Assembly (NCBI RefSeq): GCF_030077865.1
Contig: NZ_JASDDP010000001.1
Origin: Mycoplasma_H phocimorsus
GTDB lineage: Bacteria > Bacillota_I > Bacilli_A > Mycoplasmatales > Metamycoplasmataceae
Length of the DNA: 21,191 nucleotides
Strand: one strand, 5' to 3'
The first letter of the stretch is position 1. Each line of letters begins with the position of its first letter. A model generated the notes under the pieces. The model searched no databases. It saw nothing but the letters and a program-made list of their open reading frames with translations, and had not been told where the DNA came from. The translations under genes were made by a program, and so were the position numbers. Positions 20,024 through 21,191 of this stretch are shown piece by piece.

Positions 20024-21191
20024 ATGAATAAGAAAAATTTACTATCAAATCTTTTTGTTGTGGCAGCAAGCATTTTGCCTGCTAGTGTAATTTCTTGTTC
20101 TGATAGTGAAACTCTTATAAAAAGATATATTGAATTTAATGTTTCTGATATTACAATTTATGATAGTATTGAAGAACTCGCTTCTGATCATCATTTAAAA
20201 ATTAATAATTCAAAATATTTTAAAGAAAACGGTATTAGTCTTTCTTTAGGAAATTCATGAATTGATTATGAAAATGAGTTAGTTAATTTAGAAATTTATT
20301 ATCGAAATAAAAAAGATAAAAAAAGAAAAAGTATCACTTTTAGAAAAAAGTTTTATGAATTTAAAGAGCCTGATAATAATGATTGAGCAAGAATTTTTAA
20401 TTCTCTAGCCAAAATTTCCCAAATTGAATGATTAGGTGATGGTAAGTTTAACATTAAAAATAAATATGCTAGAGTAAGTAATGAAAAAATTGCTTCTATA
20501 GGTGAGGCTGGGCCAAGGGCCGAAGATTTTTCTTATACTTTAACAATAACTGATAGTTCTAAAGTTTTAAATGAAGTTAATGATAGACAATCAAAAATTC
20601 CATTAAAAGGCGGAATTTTAATAGATAGAATTAAAGATAAGATTACCCTTACTTATAAAATTCCTAATAGTGAAGACGTTATTGATGTATCACTTGATAA
20701 AAAGTTTAAAAAGAAAGATGATTTAATACCTGTAAAAGAAAAACATATATTTAAAGGTTGAAGCACTAAAGAAAATGCCACAATGCCTGATGCATTTTTA
20801 AATGGTGCAATAAGTTGAAAATTTGATAAAGATACAATTCTTTGGCCCGTATTTGAATCATATGCCAAACTTAATTTTGATATTCCAGTATTTCCAGGAG
20901 ATCCTAAAAAAACAGCAGAAATTATTCTTGGTGCAACTGGAATAGTATCAAAAGAAAGAATTAAAGAATTTATTGATGAATCATTGCCTAAACCACTTGA
21001 TTATTGAACTTATGATATTGACAAAATTTTTTATACAGATGAAAATAATGAAAAATACAACTTAACATTTGATGAATATGATAATGTTACATTTAAATTT
21101 AAAGTTGGCCATGTTTATAAACTAAATATTGATTTTAAACATTTGCCAAGATTTATTTTTAAAGATTCTGAAGGTAATATACTAGGTTCAC
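20024..21191 (+). CDS. Lipoprotein with an InlB B-repeat-like segment, cut by the window edge (at least 389 aa)
   Basis: MNKKNLL, a hydrophobic stretch and lipobox VISC predict lipidation at Cys25. The frame reads through at least seven in-frame UGA (Trp) codons, the first at 20258-20260, and is open to the end of the window. The mature part looks beta-rich with Lys/Asp-rich loops. Around residues 245-283, FKGWSTKENA followed by ISWKFDKDTILWPVFE matches the pattern of InlB B-repeats (F-x-GW-S/T near the start, D-T-x-L-x-x-x-W/F at the end), a small surface-protein fold found in many bacterial lipoproteins. No enzyme motif is seen. It is divergent from the paralogous lipoproteins and has its own strong ribosome site. 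A surface or adhesion role is a guess; the repeat call is by eye. Confidence 0.75.

Noticed and set aside
20653..20868. Minus-strand open frame of 71 codons
   Set aside because: It is antisense to the right-edge lipoprotein, whose frame is open to the window edge with UGA as Trp.

Overview
The window comes from a mycoplasma (class Mollicutes). Base composition is very AT-rich. Almost every long gene reads through in-frame UGA codons that must be tryptophan (translation table 4). The genes mostly encode Cys-anchored lipoproteins or membrane-anchored surface proteins, and no outer-membrane or peptidoglycan gene is visible. With the standard code nearly every gene breaks into pieces; the coordinates below are reconstructed by reading UGA as Trp and checking frame across each break. 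I cannot name the species, but an immunoglobulin-cleaving locus points to a vertebrate-associated organism.

Left part (1-12955, all minus strand): a tandem locus of the MIB-MIP immunoglobulin capture-and-cleavage system. In transcription order (right to left) it is MIB-3 (10559-12955), MIB-2 (8439-10541), MIP-2 (5623-8430), a 211-bp AT-rich spacer, MIB-1 (2991-5411) and MIP-1 (534-2981), followed by a hairpin terminator and a very short lipoprotein gene (109-372) with its own strong terminator. MIB proteins are anchored by an N-terminal hydrophobic segment and capture antibody. MIP proteins are lipoproteins with a DUF31-type serine protease domain that cut the captured heavy chain. Both MIPs keep a plausible His/Asp/Ser triad. 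The arrangement is asymmetric: three MIBs serve two MIPs, and MIB-3 is followed by another MIB instead of a MIP.

Middle part (13130-15414): a YitT-family membrane protein (minus) and a DegV/FakB-like fatty-acid-binding protein (plus) are transcribed divergently from an 85-bp gap. Each has a TATAAT box almost touching its start codon and no Shine-Dalgarno sequence, which suggests a back-to-back pair of leaderless promoters. Hairpins close both units.

Right part (15428-21191): two paralogous lipoproteins of 656 and 685 aa in tandem on the minus strand. Both have an unusual second hydrophobic segment about 130-155 residues after the lipobox. After a roughly 460-bp AT-rich divergent spacer comes a plus-strand lipoprotein that runs off the right edge and carries a stretch resembling an InlB B-repeat. 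No tRNA, rRNA, CRISPR array, insertion sequence or phage gene was seen.
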